Shown here: one piece after another, positions 8,472 through 17,600 of the stretch
Layout of the letters: each line of letters opens with the position of its first letter
Position numbering within the stretch: position 1 is the stretch's first letter
Assembly: GCF_009712475.1 (NCBI RefSeq)
Contig: NZ_VCJO01000001.1
Location: 62,001-126,000 of the forward strand
Length of the DNA: 64,000 nt
Reading direction: 5' to 3'
Source of the DNA: Micromonospora sp. CP22
GTDB taxonomy: Bacteria > Actinomycetota > Actinomycetes > Mycobacteriales > Micromonosporaceae
Translations under genes and position numbers: made by a program
Notes under the pieces: model-generated
Database searches by the model: none
Seen by the model: only the letters and a program-made list of their open reading frames with translations
Told to the model about the DNA's origin: nothing

Positions 8472-10235
8472 GTGGGGAGGGAAGATTCACACTACCGTCC
8501 CGGTGGCCCCGTCGAGGGCGGGGACAGCCAACCGCCGGTGAAACCGGCGGCCGGACGGGTGCCGGTGCCGGAGGCGCAGGTCCTCCGGCCGCAACCGTCG
8601 ACGCCTTCGGTCGTGCCGACCTCCGCCGACCGCCCCGCGCCGAACCCTCTCCCGGCGGAACCAGCCGCCTCGCCGCCGGAGCCGTCCGTCTCGTCGCCGG
8701 AGCCGCCCGCCGTGCCGGTGAGCCCGGCGGCGGGGATGCCGCCGACCGACCCGACCGGCAAACCGCCTGCCGACCCGCCGCCACCGGTCGGGAAGGCACC
8801 GCGTCGGCGGCTGCCGCTGGTGCTCGCCGCCGTGCTGGTACTCGTGCTGGTCGCGGTGGGCTTGGTCGTGGTCCGGCCCGGGCCGGTGGGCCGATGGCTG
8901 GGCGAGACGCCGACGACCCCGGCAGCCACCGCGACTGGTGAACCCGCTCCGGTCGCGGTGCTCGCCGCCGCCGACCCCGCCGCACCACCGCCCACCACGG
9001 ACGGGCTGCGCGCCGCGCTCGAACCGTTGGCCGATGACACCGCCCTGGGCGGTCGGGTCAACATGGCGGTGGCCGACGCGCTGACCGGGGAGATGCTCTT
9101 CGAGCGGGGCGGCGGCGAAGGGACCGTGCCGGCCTCGGTGACCAAGCTGTTGACCGCGGTCACGGTGTTGACCGCCCGAGGCCCCGGCCACCGGATCCCG
9201 ACCCGCGCCGTCTCCGGTACGCAGCCCGGCGAGGTGGTGCTGGTCGGTGGCGGAGACCCGACGTTGGCCGCCGACGCGAAGGGTTTCTACCCGGGCGCGG
9301 CGAGCCTCACCGACCTTGCCGACCAGGTCCGTACCGCGCTGGCAGGTGCCGCACCCACCAGCATCGTCGTCGATTCCTCGCGCTACTCCGGCCCGGTGTT
9401 CGGGCCGGGCTGGGACGACGACATCCCCACCGGTGGGTACGGCGGGGCGATCACCGCGCTGATGCTCGACGGAGCACGCGAGAATCCGAAGGCCGGCCCG
9501 GGGTGGGCCGCACGGGTCGCCGAGCCGGACATGGTCGCCGGCCGCGCCTTCGCCAGGCTGCTCGGGGTGCCGGCGTCGACCGTGCGCAAGGGCACCGCAC
9601 CGCCGACGCCGACCGAGACGACCGGGGCGACGGAACCGGCCGGTGGCCATGCCCCCGGTGCCGAACTGGGCGTGGTGTACTCGCCGCCGCTGATCCGGCT
9701 GGTCGACATCATGATCAGTGACAGCGACAACATCGTCGCCGAGGCGTTGGCCCGCCAGGTCGCCCTGGCCCGAGACCAGCCGGCCTCCTTCGCGGGTGCT
9801 GCGGCGGCGATGGCCGAGGTGGTGGCCGAGCTGGCCCTGCCGACGAACGGACTCGTCCTCGCCGACGGCAGCGGGCTGTCCCGGAAGAACCTCATCAGCC
9901 CGGCGCTGCTGACCGAGCTGTTGGCCCTCGCGGCCAGCCCGAACCGGCCCGAACTCGCCGGCATCTTCGGCGGGCTGCCGGTCGCCGGCTGGTCCGGCAC
10001 CCTGCGCGACAGGTACGGCGCGGCACCCGGCACGGCCGCCGGGGTCGGTGTGGTCCGCGCCAAGACCGGCACGTTGACCCGGGTGCATGCCATCGCGGGG
10101 GTGGTGACCACGGCCGACGGTCGCCTGCTCACCTTCGCCGTGCTCACCGACGACGTGCCGCCGAACGGGATGGAACCGGCTCGGGCGGCGCTGGACAGGA
10201 TCGCCGCCGCCCTCGCGGGCTGCGGCTGTCGCTGA
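8472..10235 (+). CDS. dacB: D-alanyl-D-alanine carboxypeptidase/endopeptidase (PBP4 type, S13)
   Basis: A penicillin-binding protein of about 587 residues that trims or cleaves peptidoglycan peptides. A proline-rich cytoplasmic N-terminus leads into one membrane helix (about 115-134), then the S13 domain. Active-site motifs are SVTK (Ser222, Lys225), SDN (418-420) and KTG (531-533). The GTG at 8472 has AGGAGG 5 nt upstream and is preferred over the GTG at 8454. The long disordered cytoplasmic tail is typical of actinobacterial versions. The gene is divergent from ppa and followed by a zincin gene, the same order I recall in mycobacteria. Confidence 0.92.
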   Translation: MGREDSHYRPGGPVEGGDSQPPVKPAAGRVPVPEAQVLRPQPSTPSVVPTSADRPAPNPLPAEPAASPPEPSVSSPEPPAVPVSPAAGMPPTDPTGKPPADPPPPVGKAPRRRLPLVLAAVLVLVLVAVGLVVVRPGPVGRWLGETPTTPAATATGEPAPVAVLAAADPAAPPPTTDGLRAALEPLADDTALGGRVNMAVADALTGEMLFERGGGEGTVPASVTKLLTAVTVLTARGPGHRIPTRAVSGTQPGEVVLVGGGDPTLAADAKGFYPGAASLTDLADQVRTALAGAAPTSIVVDSSRYSGPVFGPGWDDDIPTGGYGGAITALMLDGARENPKAGPGWAARVAEPDMVAGRAFARLLGVPASTVRKGTAPPTPTETTGATEPAGGHAPGAELGVVYSPPLIRLVDIMISDSDNIVAEALARQVALARDQPASFAGAAAAMAEVVAELALPTNGLVLADGSGLSRKNLISPALLTELLALAASPNRPELAGIFGGLPVAGWSGTLRDRYGAAPGTAAGVGVVRAKTGTLTRVHAIAGVVTTADGRLLTFAVLTDDVPPNGMEPARAALDRIAAALAGCGCR

Positions 10236-10347
10236 GCGCGTCGACGCACCGGTCCGGCTGCGGCACCACGGTGTGGGCGGGGCGCGGCGGACCCCCGGCA
10301 TAACCCGGGCGCCGCGTCGGCCCGGCGGGTGGGTGTCGCGGCGCGGG

Positions 10348-10353
10348 TACGGT
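10348..10353 (+). promoter_or_regulatory. Candidate -10 for leaderless zincin gene
   Basis: TACGGT ends 7 nt before the ATG at 10361, which has no Shine-Dalgarno sequence. This spacing puts the transcription start at or near the start codon. Confidence 0.45.
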
Positions 10354-10360
10354 GGGTCGC

Positions 10361-11428
10361 ATGGCGCAGTTCGTGGACTGGGATCTGGCCACCGCGACGG
10401 CGGGGGCTCTGGGCAAGTCGGGCCCGCGGGTGACGTACGACGAGGCCACCGACGTGGTTTCCGAGTTGCGCCGGTTGACCGACGAGGCGGCCGGGCACGT
10501 CGCCGACTACACCGGGCTGACCTCGCAGCTCGCCCACCCGCCGGTGCGGGTGGTCGATCGACGCGACTGGGCGGCCACCAACGTCGCCGGTCTCCGCGAG
10601 GTGATCACCCCGCTGGTCGGTCGGCTCACCGAGGACAAGCAGCCAGGTGCCCTCACCGAGGCGATCGGCTCCCGGGTGACCGGGGTGCAGGCGGGCACCG
10701 TGCTGGCCTACCTCTCCGGCCGGGTCCTCGGGCAGTACGAGGTCTTCTCCGCCGACCCGGGGCAACTGCTGCTGGTCGCGCCGAACATCGTCGAGGTCGA
10801 GCGCAAGCTGGGCGCGGATCCGCGCGACTTCCGCCTCTGGGTCTGCCTGCACGAGGTGACCCACCGGACCCAGTTCACCGCCGTGCCCTGGATGCGGGCC
10901 TACTTCCTCGGTGAGGTGCAGGCGTTCGTCGACGCCGCTCAGGGTGGTGAACACCTGCTGGAACGGCTGCGCCGGGGGGTGAGCACCCTCGCCGACGTGG
11001 TCCGCGACCCACAGAGCCGATCCAGCGTGTTGGACATCGTGCAGACCCCCGGGCAGCGGGCCGTGCTGGACCGGCTGACCGCCCTGATGACCCTGCTGGA
11101 GGGGCACGCCGAGTTCGTGATGGACGGCGTCGGCCCGCAGGTGATCCCGAGCGTGGAGCGGATCAGAGCGGGCTTCAACCGGCGGCGTGAGGCGGGCAAC
11201 CCGGTGGAGAAGACGATCCGGCGGCTGATCGGCATCGACGTCAAGATGCGGCAGTACGCCGAGGGCCGCAAGTTCGTGCACGCCGTGGTGGAGCGGGTCG
11301 GCATGACCGGCTTCAACCGGGTCTTCGAGTCGCCGCTGACTCTGCCCCGACTCTCCGAGTTGAGCGAACCGGACGCCTGGGTGGCGCGGGTGCACGGCCC
11401 GGTCGGTCCGGCACCGATCGCCGGCTGA
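10361..11428 (+). CDS. Zinc-dependent metalloprotease-like protein (DUF2342/zincin_2)
   Basis: A 355-residue protein of the actinobacterial DUF2342 family, sometimes labelled coenzyme F420 biosynthesis-associated although no role is proven. The zinc motif is HEVTH (His164, Glu165, His168) in CLHEVTHRTQF, with a downstream glutamate in EVQAFVD. The family usually sits next to tilS, as here (15 bp spacing). The ATG at 10361 matches MAQFVDWDLA starts in homologues and follows a TANNNT hexamer at leaderless spacing. The protein is soluble with no signal peptide. Substrate unknown. Confidence 0.85.
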   Translation: MAQFVDWDLATATAGALGKSGPRVTYDEATDVVSELRRLTDEAAGHVADYTGLTSQLAHPPVRVVDRRDWAATNVAGLREVITPLVGRLTEDKQPGALTEAIGSRVTGVQAGTVLAYLSGRVLGQYEVFSADPGQLLLVAPNIVEVERKLGADPRDFRLWVCLHEVTHRTQFTAVPWMRAYFLGEVQAFVDAAQGGEHLLERLRRGVSTLADVVRDPQSRSSVLDIVQTPGQRAVLDRLTALMTLLEGHAEFVMDGVGPQVIPSVERIRAGFNRRREAGNPVEKTIRRLIGIDVKMRQYAEGRKFVHAVVERVGMTGFNRVFESPLTLPRLSELSEPDAWVARVHGPVGPAPIAG

Positions 11429-11443
11429 GCGACCACCGCGTCG

Positions 11444-12508
11444 ATGGCTCCGCTCGCTCCTCCGGTGGCCGCGATCCGGGTCGCGGTCCGTCGCGCGCTG
11501 GCCGACCTGCCGACGGACGGGCCGGTGCTGGTCGCCTGCTCGGGTGGTGCCGACTCGCTGGCCCTGGCCGCGGCCACCGCGTTCGTGGCACCTCGCGCGG
11601 GTCGCGTCGCCGGGCTGGTGACCGTCGACCACGGGTTGCAGGTCGGCTCGGGGCAGCGCGCCGAAGCGGTGGCCCGCTGGGCACAGGAGGTCGGGCTGAC
11701 GCCGGTGGAGGTGGTCCGGGTCGACGTCACCGGTCGGCCAGGTGGCCCCGAGGCGGCGGCCCGCGACGCCCGCTACCAGGCGTTGGCCGAGGTCGCCGGA
11801 CGGTACGGCGCAGCGGCGGTTCTCACCGGTCACACCCGGGACGACCAGGCGGAGACGGTGCTGCTCGCGCTGGCTCGTGGTGCCGGCCCGCGCGGACTCG
11901 CCGGTATGCCGAGCCGCCGGGAAATGGCCGGCACCCTGCTCGTACGGCCACTGTTGGAGATCGGGCGGGAACAGACCCGGGCCGCCTGCGCGGCACTCGG
12001 ACTGGCGACCTGGGACGACCCGCACAACGCCGACCCGGCGTACGCCCGCTCTCGGGTGCGCGGCGACGTGGTGCCGGTGTTGGTCGAAGCGCTGGGGCCG
12101 GGTGTGCTCGACAACCTCGCCCGCACCGCCGCGCTGGTGGCGGCGGACAACGCGGTCCTCGACGACCTCGCCGATGTGGCGTTGAGTCGGGCCCGGCATC
12201 CCGATGGTGGCCTGGCGACCGGCGCGCTGGCCGACCTGGCACCCGCGGTACGCGGCCGGGTGCTGCGCGCCTGGGCCCACGAGTTGGGCGCACCGCCCGC
12301 CGCGCTGTCGCATCGGCACCTCACCGCGCTCGACGCGCTGGTCACGGCGTGGCGCGGCCAGCGAGCCAGCTACCTGCCGGGCGGGCTGCGGGTGCTGCGC
12401 CGAGCCGATCGCCTGGTGTCCGAAGCGCTCCCGGCGACGCCGACCGACCGGGCGTCGGTGCGGCGGGCGGCCGGGACCGCGCCCGACGAGGCGGTTGTCG
12501 AAGGATGA
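11444..12508 (+). CDS. tilS: tRNA(Ile)-lysidine synthetase TilS
   Basis: A 354-residue PP-loop ATPase that attaches lysine to C34 of the CAU-anticodon isoleucine tRNA, converting it to AUA reading. The PP-loop SGGADS is at residues 33-38, followed by TVDHGLQ and TGHTRDDQAETVLL, which are diagnostic of TilS. The C-terminal part is short compared with E. coli TilS, as is usual in actinobacteria. It lies in the conserved order zincin-tilS-hpt but is separated from hpt here by a regulator gene on the opposite strand. Confidence 0.93.
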   Translation: MAPLAPPVAAIRVAVRRALADLPTDGPVLVACSGGADSLALAAATAFVAPRAGRVAGLVTVDHGLQVGSGQRAEAVARWAQEVGLTPVEVVRVDVTGRPGGPEAAARDARYQALAEVAGRYGAAAVLTGHTRDDQAETVLLALARGAGPRGLAGMPSRREMAGTLLVRPLLEIGREQTRAACAALGLATWDDPHNADPAYARSRVRGDVVPVLVEALGPGVLDNLARTAALVAADNAVLDDLADVALSRARHPDGGLATGALADLAPAVRGRVLRAWAHELGAPPAALSHRHLTALDALVTAWRGQRASYLPGGLRVLRRADRLVSEALPATPTDRASVRRAAGTAPDEAVVEG

Positions 12509-12574
12509 TCCACCCCCGGCAACCGCTGTACGCGCACCGTCGTGCAACCGCCCGCCACGGCGCCGCCGGCGGCT

Positions 12575-12591
12575 GCTGACCTCCGGTCAGC
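12575..12591. terminator. Small hairpin between convergent tilS and regulator gene
   Basis: GCTGACC (12575-12581) and GGTCAGC (12585-12591) pair across a 3-nt loop and overlap the stop codon of the regulator gene. It is short and has no T-run, so termination is only plausible. Confidence 0.35.
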
Positions 12592-13549
12592 CGGTGAGAG
12601 CGCGGTCGCGGAAGGTGGCCCGGTACGCCTGCGGAGTGGCGCCGACCCGGCGGGTGAAGTGGTGTCGTAGGGCGGCGGCGTCGCCGAAGCCGGCCCGGTC
12701 GGCCACCGCCTCCACCGTGAGCGCGGTGTCCTCCAACAGTCGGCGGGCCAGCAGTACGCGCTGATTGGTCAGCCAGTCGTGCGGGGTGGTGCCCGTCTCG
12801 GCACGGAACCGGCGGGCGAACGTCCGTGGTGCCATCCCGGCCCGAGCCGCCAGCTCGTCGACGGTGATCTGCCGGTCCAGGTGGCCCATCAGCCATTCCA
12901 GCACCGGCTCCAGCGTGGGTGCCTGTGGCGCCTTCGGGATCGGTGCCTCGATGTACTGGGCCTGTCCGCCGTCGCGGTGCGGAGGCACCACCATCCGTCG
13001 GGCGAGCCGGGTGGCGATGGCCGAGCCGTGCTCCTGGCGTACCAGGTGCAGGCAGGCGTCGATGCCGGCGGCGGTGCCCGCGCTGGTGAGCAGGCGGCCG
13101 TCCTGCACGTAGAGCGAGTTGCAGCGCACCCGGGCGCTCGGGTGACGGCGCTGCAACTCGTCGACGTGCCGCCAGTGGGTGGTGCACTCCCGCCCGTCGA
13201 GTAGCCCCGCCTCACCCAGCAGGTACGCCCCGGCACAGACGCTGAACAGGTACGCGCCCCGGTCGGCGGCCCGGCGTAGCGCTGCGTGGACCTCGGTGGG
13301 GGCGGTGGTGGTGGCGGCGTGGGCGGGCACGGCCACCAGGTCCGCTTCATCCAGCGGAGCCAGGTCGGCGGTGGGCACCACATGGAAGCCGGCGGAGGTG
13401 CGTACCGGGGTCTGTCGAGGTCCACACACGTCGAAGCGGTAACCGGGCAGCCCGTCGGCGGTGCGGTCGGTGCCGAACACCTCCGCGAGTACGCCGAGTT
13501 CGAACGGGGCGACCCCGTCCAGGACGAGTACGGCCACCGAGCGAAGCAT
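12587..13549 (-). CDS. GlxA-family transcriptional regulator (DJ-1/PfpI + AraC)
   Basis: A 320-residue regulator with an N-terminal DJ-1/PfpI-like domain (residues 1 to about 175, MLRSVAVLVLDGVAPFELGV, with the nucleophile-elbow-like FSVCAGAYLLGEAG) and a C-terminal AraC DNA-binding domain with two helix-turn-helix units (AARAGMAPRTFARRF and AVADRAGFGDAAALRHHF). Such proteins usually activate or repress a neighbouring gene. The ATG at 13549 lacks a Shine-Dalgarno but has TACCCT 7 nt upstream, suggesting a leaderless mRNA. A perfect 11-bp inverted repeat lies just upstream, between this gene and a divergent 45-aa membrane peptide gene. The effector is unknown. Confidence 0.88.
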   Translation of the reverse strand: MLRSVAVLVLDGVAPFELGVLAEVFGTDRTADGLPGYRFDVCGPRQTPVRTSAGFHVVPTADLAPLDEADLVAVPAHAATTTAPTEVHAALRRAADRGAYLFSVCAGAYLLGEAGLLDGRECTTHWRHVDELQRRHPSARVRCNSLYVQDGRLLTSAGTAAGIDACLHLVRQEHGSAIATRLARRMVVPPHRDGGQAQYIEAPIPKAPQAPTLEPVLEWLMGHLDRQITVDELAARAGMAPRTFARRFRAETGTTPHDWLTNQRVLLARRLLEDTALTVEAVADRAGFGDAAALRHHFTRRVGATPQAYRATFRDRALTG

Positions 13550-13556
13550 GGTGACG

Positions 13557-13562
13557 AGGGTA
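13557..13562 (-). promoter_or_regulatory. Candidate -10 of the GlxA-family regulator gene
   Basis: TACCCT on the minus strand, 7 nt before the ATG at 13549. The adjacent inverted repeat would overlap the -15 to -35 region of this promoter. Confidence 0.45.
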
Positions 13563-13570
13563 ACCCCGGT

Positions 13571-13609
13571 AGTGGCAGGAAATCGAGGATGTATGGCATT
13601 CCTGCCACT
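13571..13609. promoter_or_regulatory. 11-bp inverted repeat, likely operator
   Basis: AGTGGCAGGAA (13571-13581) and TTCCTGCCACT (13599-13609) are perfect inverted copies separated by 17 bp. They sit between the divergent regulator gene and the 45-aa peptide gene, immediately upstream of the regulator's predicted -10. This is the geometry of an autoregulatory operator for a dimeric AraC-type protein. Confidence 0.5.
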
Positions 13610-13702
13610 GTTCGGTGGCTGGCGGGGTGCGCAGACTGGTAGCTGTCCGGTGCGCACCGGCGGCGATCCGACCTCCGCAGCAGCCAGAAAGCGAGCGCCG
13701 CC

Positions 13703-13840
13703 ATGGGTTTCCTGTTTTTCCTGCTCTTCTTCCTGTCCCTCGCACTCCTGTCCGCCCTGGGGTTGACCGCCGACAGCCGTGACTCCGCGGACTGGAAGCC
13801 CTCTGACGGGGGTCGTAGACGGCAGCCCTACCCGCACTGA
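13703..13840 (+). CDS. Small single-pass membrane peptide, 45 aa
   Basis: A short open frame beginning MGFLFFLLFFLSLALLSALG, one strongly hydrophobic helix of about 20 residues, followed by a polar basic tail ending RRRQPYPH. It lies divergent from the GlxA-family regulator, downstream of the 11-bp inverted repeat, and ends 98 bp before hpt. The Phe/Leu-rich helix is not what random high-GC sequence encodes. Only a weak purine-rich stretch precedes the ATG. I do not recognise a family; it may be the regulator's target. Confidence 0.55.
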   Translation: MGFLFFLLFFLSLALLSALGLTADSRDSADWKPSDGGRRRQPYPH

Positions 13841-13938
13841 GTCGAATGTTCCCTTAGTCCGGAATTACCTGGGCGGGGTCGCCCCGAAACCGGCGGCCCC
13901 GCCGACGGCGAACCCGGGGCGTACGGCAGGCTAGGGTC

Positions 13939-14514
13939 ATGGCTGACGGCTCCTGGTACGACGCCGATATCGACCACGTGATCATCTCCGAGGCGCAGAT
14001 CCGTGAGAAGACCGCGGAACTGGCCAAGCAGGTCTCTGCGGACTACGCCCACGTCTCCGACGGGTTACTGCTCGTCTGCGTGCTCAAGGGCGCGGTCATG
14101 TTCATGGCCGACTTCGCCCGGGCGCTGGGCCGGTACGGGCCCCCGGCCGAGCTGGACTTCATGGCGATCTCCTCGTACGGACAGGGCACCACCTCCTCCG
14201 GCGTGGTGCGCATCCTCAAGGACCTCGACCGGGACATCGCCGGGCGGCACGTCGTCGTCGTGGAGGACATCGTCGACACCGGGCTGACCCTGTCCTGGCT
14301 GCTGCGCTACCTGGAGTCGCGGTCGGCGGCGAGCGTCGAGGTGGTCGCCCTGTTCCGCAAGCCCGACGCGGTCAAGGTGACCGTGCCGGTCAAGTACGTG
14401 GGCTTCGACATCCCGACCGAGTTCGTCGTCGGGTACGGGCTCGACTTCGGTGAGCGTTACCGGGAGCTGCCGTACGTGGGGGTGCTCAAACCCGAGGTCT
14501 ACGCTCGTTCCTGA
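13939..14514 (+). CDS. hpt: Hypoxanthine phosphoribosyltransferase
   Basis: A 191-residue purine salvage enzyme converting hypoxanthine (and guanine) plus PRPP to IMP/GMP. The type I PRTase signature VVVVEDIVDTGLTL binds PRPP; VCVLKGAVMFMADFARAL and the flexible-loop region FMAISSYGQGT are typical. Full length. The gene precedes ftsH on the same strand, as in other actinobacteria, and is followed by a strong hairpin, so it is probably transcribed separately. Confidence 0.94.
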   Translation: MADGSWYDADIDHVIISEAQIREKTAELAKQVSADYAHVSDGLLLVCVLKGAVMFMADFARALGRYGPPAELDFMAISSYGQGTTSSGVVRILKDLDRDIAGRHVVVVEDIVDTGLTLSWLLRYLESRSAASVEVVALFRKPDAVKVTVPVKYVGFDIPTEFVVGYGLDFGERYRELPYVGVLKPEVYARS

Positions 14515-14537
14515 CCTGACGCGTCGCGGCGGCACCC

Positions 14538-14561
14538 GGTGGTCGGCGACCGCCGACCACC
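14538..14561 (+). terminator. Hairpin terminator after hpt
   Basis: GGTGGTCGGC (14538-14547) and GCCGACCACC (14552-14561) form a perfect 10-bp stem with a GACC loop, 24 nt after the hpt stop codon. No T-run follows. Confidence 0.65.
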
Positions 14562-14873
14562 GACGTCTCGGCCGTGCCCACCCGGCATTCAGCCGCCTTT
14601 CAGCTGGTCGGACTACCTTTGACGCCGGTGACCCGACGATCCGACTTCGGGACACGCCGGCTGACATCCGGTTCGCCGTGCGCGTAAGTGCTGGGCTCGC
14701 CAGCTCATATCGGTCGCGCACGGTGTACCGTCGAATGACCGTGGCGCGGCAATCGCGTCCCGGGGTCGAGGCCGGCCCGCACGGCGGCTCCGGCAGCCGC
14801 CCAGGCGGCGACACCCACAGTCGGTCAGGACGTCGATCAGGAGGATGCGGGCGTCTCGGCGCTCGACAACAGC
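14562..14873 (+). other. ftsH upstream region
   Basis: Non-coding stretch of 312 bp. It holds a TTTGACG sequence near 14618 that could be a -35 element, without a convincing -10 at standard spacing, and AGGAGG at 14839-14844, which is out of frame and too far (about 30 nt) from the ftsH ATG. No RNA gene or palindrome of note was seen. Confidence 0.4.
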
Positions 14874-16889
14874 ATGGAACGTACGCGTTTCTTCCGCCGA
14901 CCGGTGTTCTGGGTCATCCTGGTCATCCTCGGCGCCGTCGTGCTCAGTCAGTTGTTCACCGGTGGACCCAGCTATCACCGGGTGGACACGTCCGTCGCGC
15001 TCGACCAGCTCAACAAGGGCGGTATCGAGAAGGTCGTCTTCCAGGACAAGGAACAGACGATCCAGCTTGAGCTGGCCGAGGAGACCGAGTTCGGCGATAC
15101 CACCACGAAGCTGATCGAGGCCCAGTTCCCCTACGAGGTCGGCGACGAGGTCTGGAACCAGGTCCTCGACGCCAAGGCCAACAACCGGGTGACCGGGCCG
15201 GCCGACACCGAGGTGTCATCCGACAGCATCTGGGTCAGCCTGCTGGTCAACCTGCTTCCCATCGTGCTGCTCGTGCTGCTGCTGCTGTTCTTCATGTCGC
15301 AGATGCAGGGCGGCGGCTCCCGGGTGCTCAACTTCGGCAAGTCCAAGGCGAAGATGATCACCAAGGACACGCCGAAGACGACGTTCGCGGACGTGGCCGG
15401 CTCCGAGGAGGCCGTCGAGGAGCTGCACGAGATCAAGGACTTCCTGCAGAACCCGGCGAAGTACCAGGCGCTCGGCGCGAAGATCCCGAAGGGTGTGCTC
15501 CTCTTCGGCCCGCCCGGTACCGGTAAGACGCTGCTCGCCCGCGCGGTGGCCGGCGAGGCCGGGGTGCCGTTCTACTCGATCTCCGGTTCCGACTTCGTGG
15601 AGATGTTCGTCGGTGTCGGGGCCAGCCGGGTCCGTGACCTGTTCGAACAGGCCAAGGCAAACGCTCCCGCGATCGTCTTCGTCGACGAGATCGACGCCGT
15701 CGGCCGGCACCGTGGCGCCGGCATGGGTGGTGGCCACGACGAGCGCGAGCAGACCCTGAACCAGCTCCTCGTCGAGATGGACGGCTTCGACGTCAAGGGC
15801 GGCGTCATCCTGATCGCCGCCACCAACCGGCCGGACATCCTCGACCCGGCGCTGCTGCGTCCGGGCCGGTTCGACCGGCAGATCCCGGTCGACGCCCCCG
15901 ACATGGAGGGCCGCAAGGCGATCCTGCGGGTGCACGCCAAGGGCAAGCCGTTCACGCCCGACGTCGACCTCGACTCGGTGGCCAAGCGGACGCCGGGCTT
16001 CAGCGGTGCCGACCTGGCCAACGTGATCAACGAAGCGGCGCTGCTGACCGCCCGTAAGGATGAGCGGGCCATCTCCAACGAGTCGCTCGAGGAGTCGATC
16101 GACCGCGTGATCGCCGGCCCGCAGCGGCGCACCCGGGTGATGAGTGACCAGGAGAAGAAGATCACCGCGTACCACGAGGGTGGACACGCGCTGGTCGCCT
16201 GGGCACTCCCGCACGCCGCACCGGTGCACAAGGTGACGATCCTGTCCCGGGGCCGCTCCCTGGGCCACACCCTGGTGCTGCCCACGGAGGACAAGTACAC
16301 CCAGACCCGCGCCGAGATGATCGACACTCTGGCGTACGCGCTGGGTGGCCGGGCCGCCGAGGAACTCGTCTTCCACGAGCCCACCACCGGTGCCGGCAAC
16401 GACATCGAGAAAGCCACCCAGCTGGCCCGAGCGATGATCACCCAGTACGGCATGAGCTCCAAGCTCGGTGCCATCAAGTACGGCACCAGCGGCGACGAGC
16501 CCTTCCTCGGCCGCAACATGGGCCACGAGCGGGACTACTCCGACGCGGTCGCCGCCGAGATCGACGGCGAGATGCGGGCCCTGATCGAACTCGCCCACGA
16601 CGAAGCCTGGGAGATCCTGGTCGAGTACCGGGACGTCCTGGACAACATCGTGCTCGAACTGATGGAGAAGGAGACGCTCTCCACCGCCGACATGGCCCGG
16701 ATCTGTGCCCGAGTGGTGAAGCGGCCACCGATGGCTCCGTACAACGGCTTCGGCAAGCGGCAGCCCTCCACCGAGCCGCCCGTGCTCACCCCGGCGGAGA
16801 AGGACGCGCTCAAGGTGCAGGCAGAAGCCGACGGCGCCGAGGCGACCGTGGGAGGCGGCAGCTCCAACAACTCGGACGGTTCGCACTGA
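14874..16889 (+). CDS. ftsH: ATP-dependent zinc metalloprotease FtsH
   Basis: A 671-residue membrane-anchored AAA+ protease that degrades misfolded membrane proteins and selected regulators. Helix 1 (about 11-29), an extracytoplasmic domain and helix 2 (about 120-142) precede the AAA module: Walker A GPPGTGKT at 212-219, Walker [10 protein letters not shown], second region of homology including RPGRFDRQI. The zinc site is HEGGH at 434-438. The C-terminal extension is Ser/Gly rich. No good Shine-Dalgarno precedes the ATG. Its stop overlaps the possible CTG start of folE, suggesting coupling. Confidence 0.96.
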   Translation: MERTRFFRRPVFWVILVILGAVVLSQLFTGGPSYHRVDTSVALDQLNKGGIEKVVFQDKEQTIQLELAEETEFGDTTTKLIEAQFPYEVGDEVWNQVLDAKANNRVTGPADTEVSSDSIWVSLLVNLLPIVLLVLLLLFFMSQMQGGGSRVLNFGKSKAKMITKDTPKTTFADVAGSEEAVEELHEIKDFLQNPAKYQALGAKIPKGVLLFGPPGTGKTLLARAVAGEAGVPFYSISGSDFVEMFVGVGASRVRDLFEQAKANAPAIVFVDEIDAVGRHRGAGMGGGHDEREQTLNQLLVEMDGFDVKGGVILIAATNRPDILDPALLRPGRFDRQIPVDAPDMEGRKAILRVHAKGKPFTPDVDLDSVAKRTPGFSGADLANVINEAALLTARKDERAISNESLEESIDRVIAGPQRRTRVMSDQEKKITAYHEGGHALVAWALPHAAPVHKVTILSRGRSLGHTLVLPTEDKYTQTRAEMIDTLAYALGGRAAEELVFHEPTTGAGNDIEKATQLARAMITQYGMSSKLGAIKYGTSGDEPFLGRNMGHERDYSDAVAAEIDGEMRALIELAHDEAWEILVEYRDVLDNIVLELMEKETLSTADMARICARVVKRPPMAPYNGFGKRQPSTEPPVLTPAEKDALKVQAEADGAEATVGGGSSNNSDGSH

Positions 16890-17026
16890 GCACCGACGAC
16901 ACGGCGGCCAGTTCCCCCCAGCGGGGACTGGCCGCCTCCGCCACCGAACCCGACACCGACCGTCTCGACTACATCGCCGCGCGGCTGGTCAACGGCCGGC
17001 TCACCGGGCGCCCCGTCGAGGACGCC

Positions 17027-17590
17027 GTGGACCTCGCCCGGATCGAGAAGGCGGTCCGCGAGATCCTCATCGCGGTCGGCGAGGACCCGGACCGTGACGG
17101 CCTCCAGCAGACCCCGGCCCGGGTCGCCCGGGCGTACGCGGAACTCTTCGCCGGCCTCCGCGTCGACCCGGCCACCGTGCTCACCACCACCTTCGAGGCC
17201 AACCACGAAGAACTGGTGCTGGTCCGCGACATCGACGTGATGAGCCTCTGCGAGCACCACCTGCTGCCGTTCCGGGGCAGTGCCCACATCGGCTACATCC
17301 CCGGCCCCGACGGTCGGATCACCGGGCTGTCCAAACTGGCCCGGCTGGTCGAGGTATTCGCCCGCCGACCCCAGGTGCAGGAGCGACTCACCTCGCAGAT
17401 CGCGGATCTGCTGATGACGCGGCTGGAACCACGCGGTGTGGTCGTCGTCCTCGAATGCGAACACATGTGCATGGCGATGCGGGGCATCCAGAAATCCGGG
17501 GCCAAGACGATCACCTCGGCGGTGCGCGGCACCTTGCAACGGGACGCCAAGTCCCGGGCCGAGGCGATGGCTCTGATCATCCCCCGCTGA
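17027..17590 (+). CDS. folE: GTP cyclohydrolase I
   Basis: Catalyses the first step of tetrahydrofolate synthesis, GTP to 7,8-dihydroneopterin triphosphate. Zinc and catalytic residues are visible in [11 protein letters not shown] and [30 protein letters not shown] and [20 protein letters not shown] are family hallmarks. From the GTG at 17027 the protein is 187 residues and starts right at the catalytic core. The frame stays open back to a CTG at 16886 that overlaps the ftsH stop and would give a 234-residue product starting STDDTAAS, closer to the length of relatives; the true start is therefore uncertain. folP, its usual neighbour, is 12.7 kb away. Confidence 0.93.
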   Translation: MDLARIEKAVREILIAVGEDPDRDGLQQTPARVARAYAELFAGLRVDPATVLTTTFEANHEELVLVRDIDVMSLCEHHLLPFRGSAHIGYIPGPDGRITGLSKLARLVEVFARRPQVQERLTSQIADLLMTRLEPRGVVVVLECEHMCMAMRGIQKSGAKTITSAVRGTLQRDAKSRAEAMALIIPR

Positions 17591-17597
17591 ACGGGGG
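17581..17597. terminator. Hairpin at folE end, convergent
   Basis: CCCCCG (17581-17586) and CGGGGG (17592-17597) form a stem across the folE stop codon, extended by flanking ATC/GAT with a bulge. It lies between convergent genes and could serve both. Confidence 0.45.
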
Positions 17598-17600
17598 CGA

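Noticed and set aside
9383..12547. 1054-codon open frame on the minus strand opposite dacB, the zincin gene and tilS
   Set aside because: It lies antisense to three well-supported genes; long antisense frames are common at this GC content and the product has no recognisable domain.
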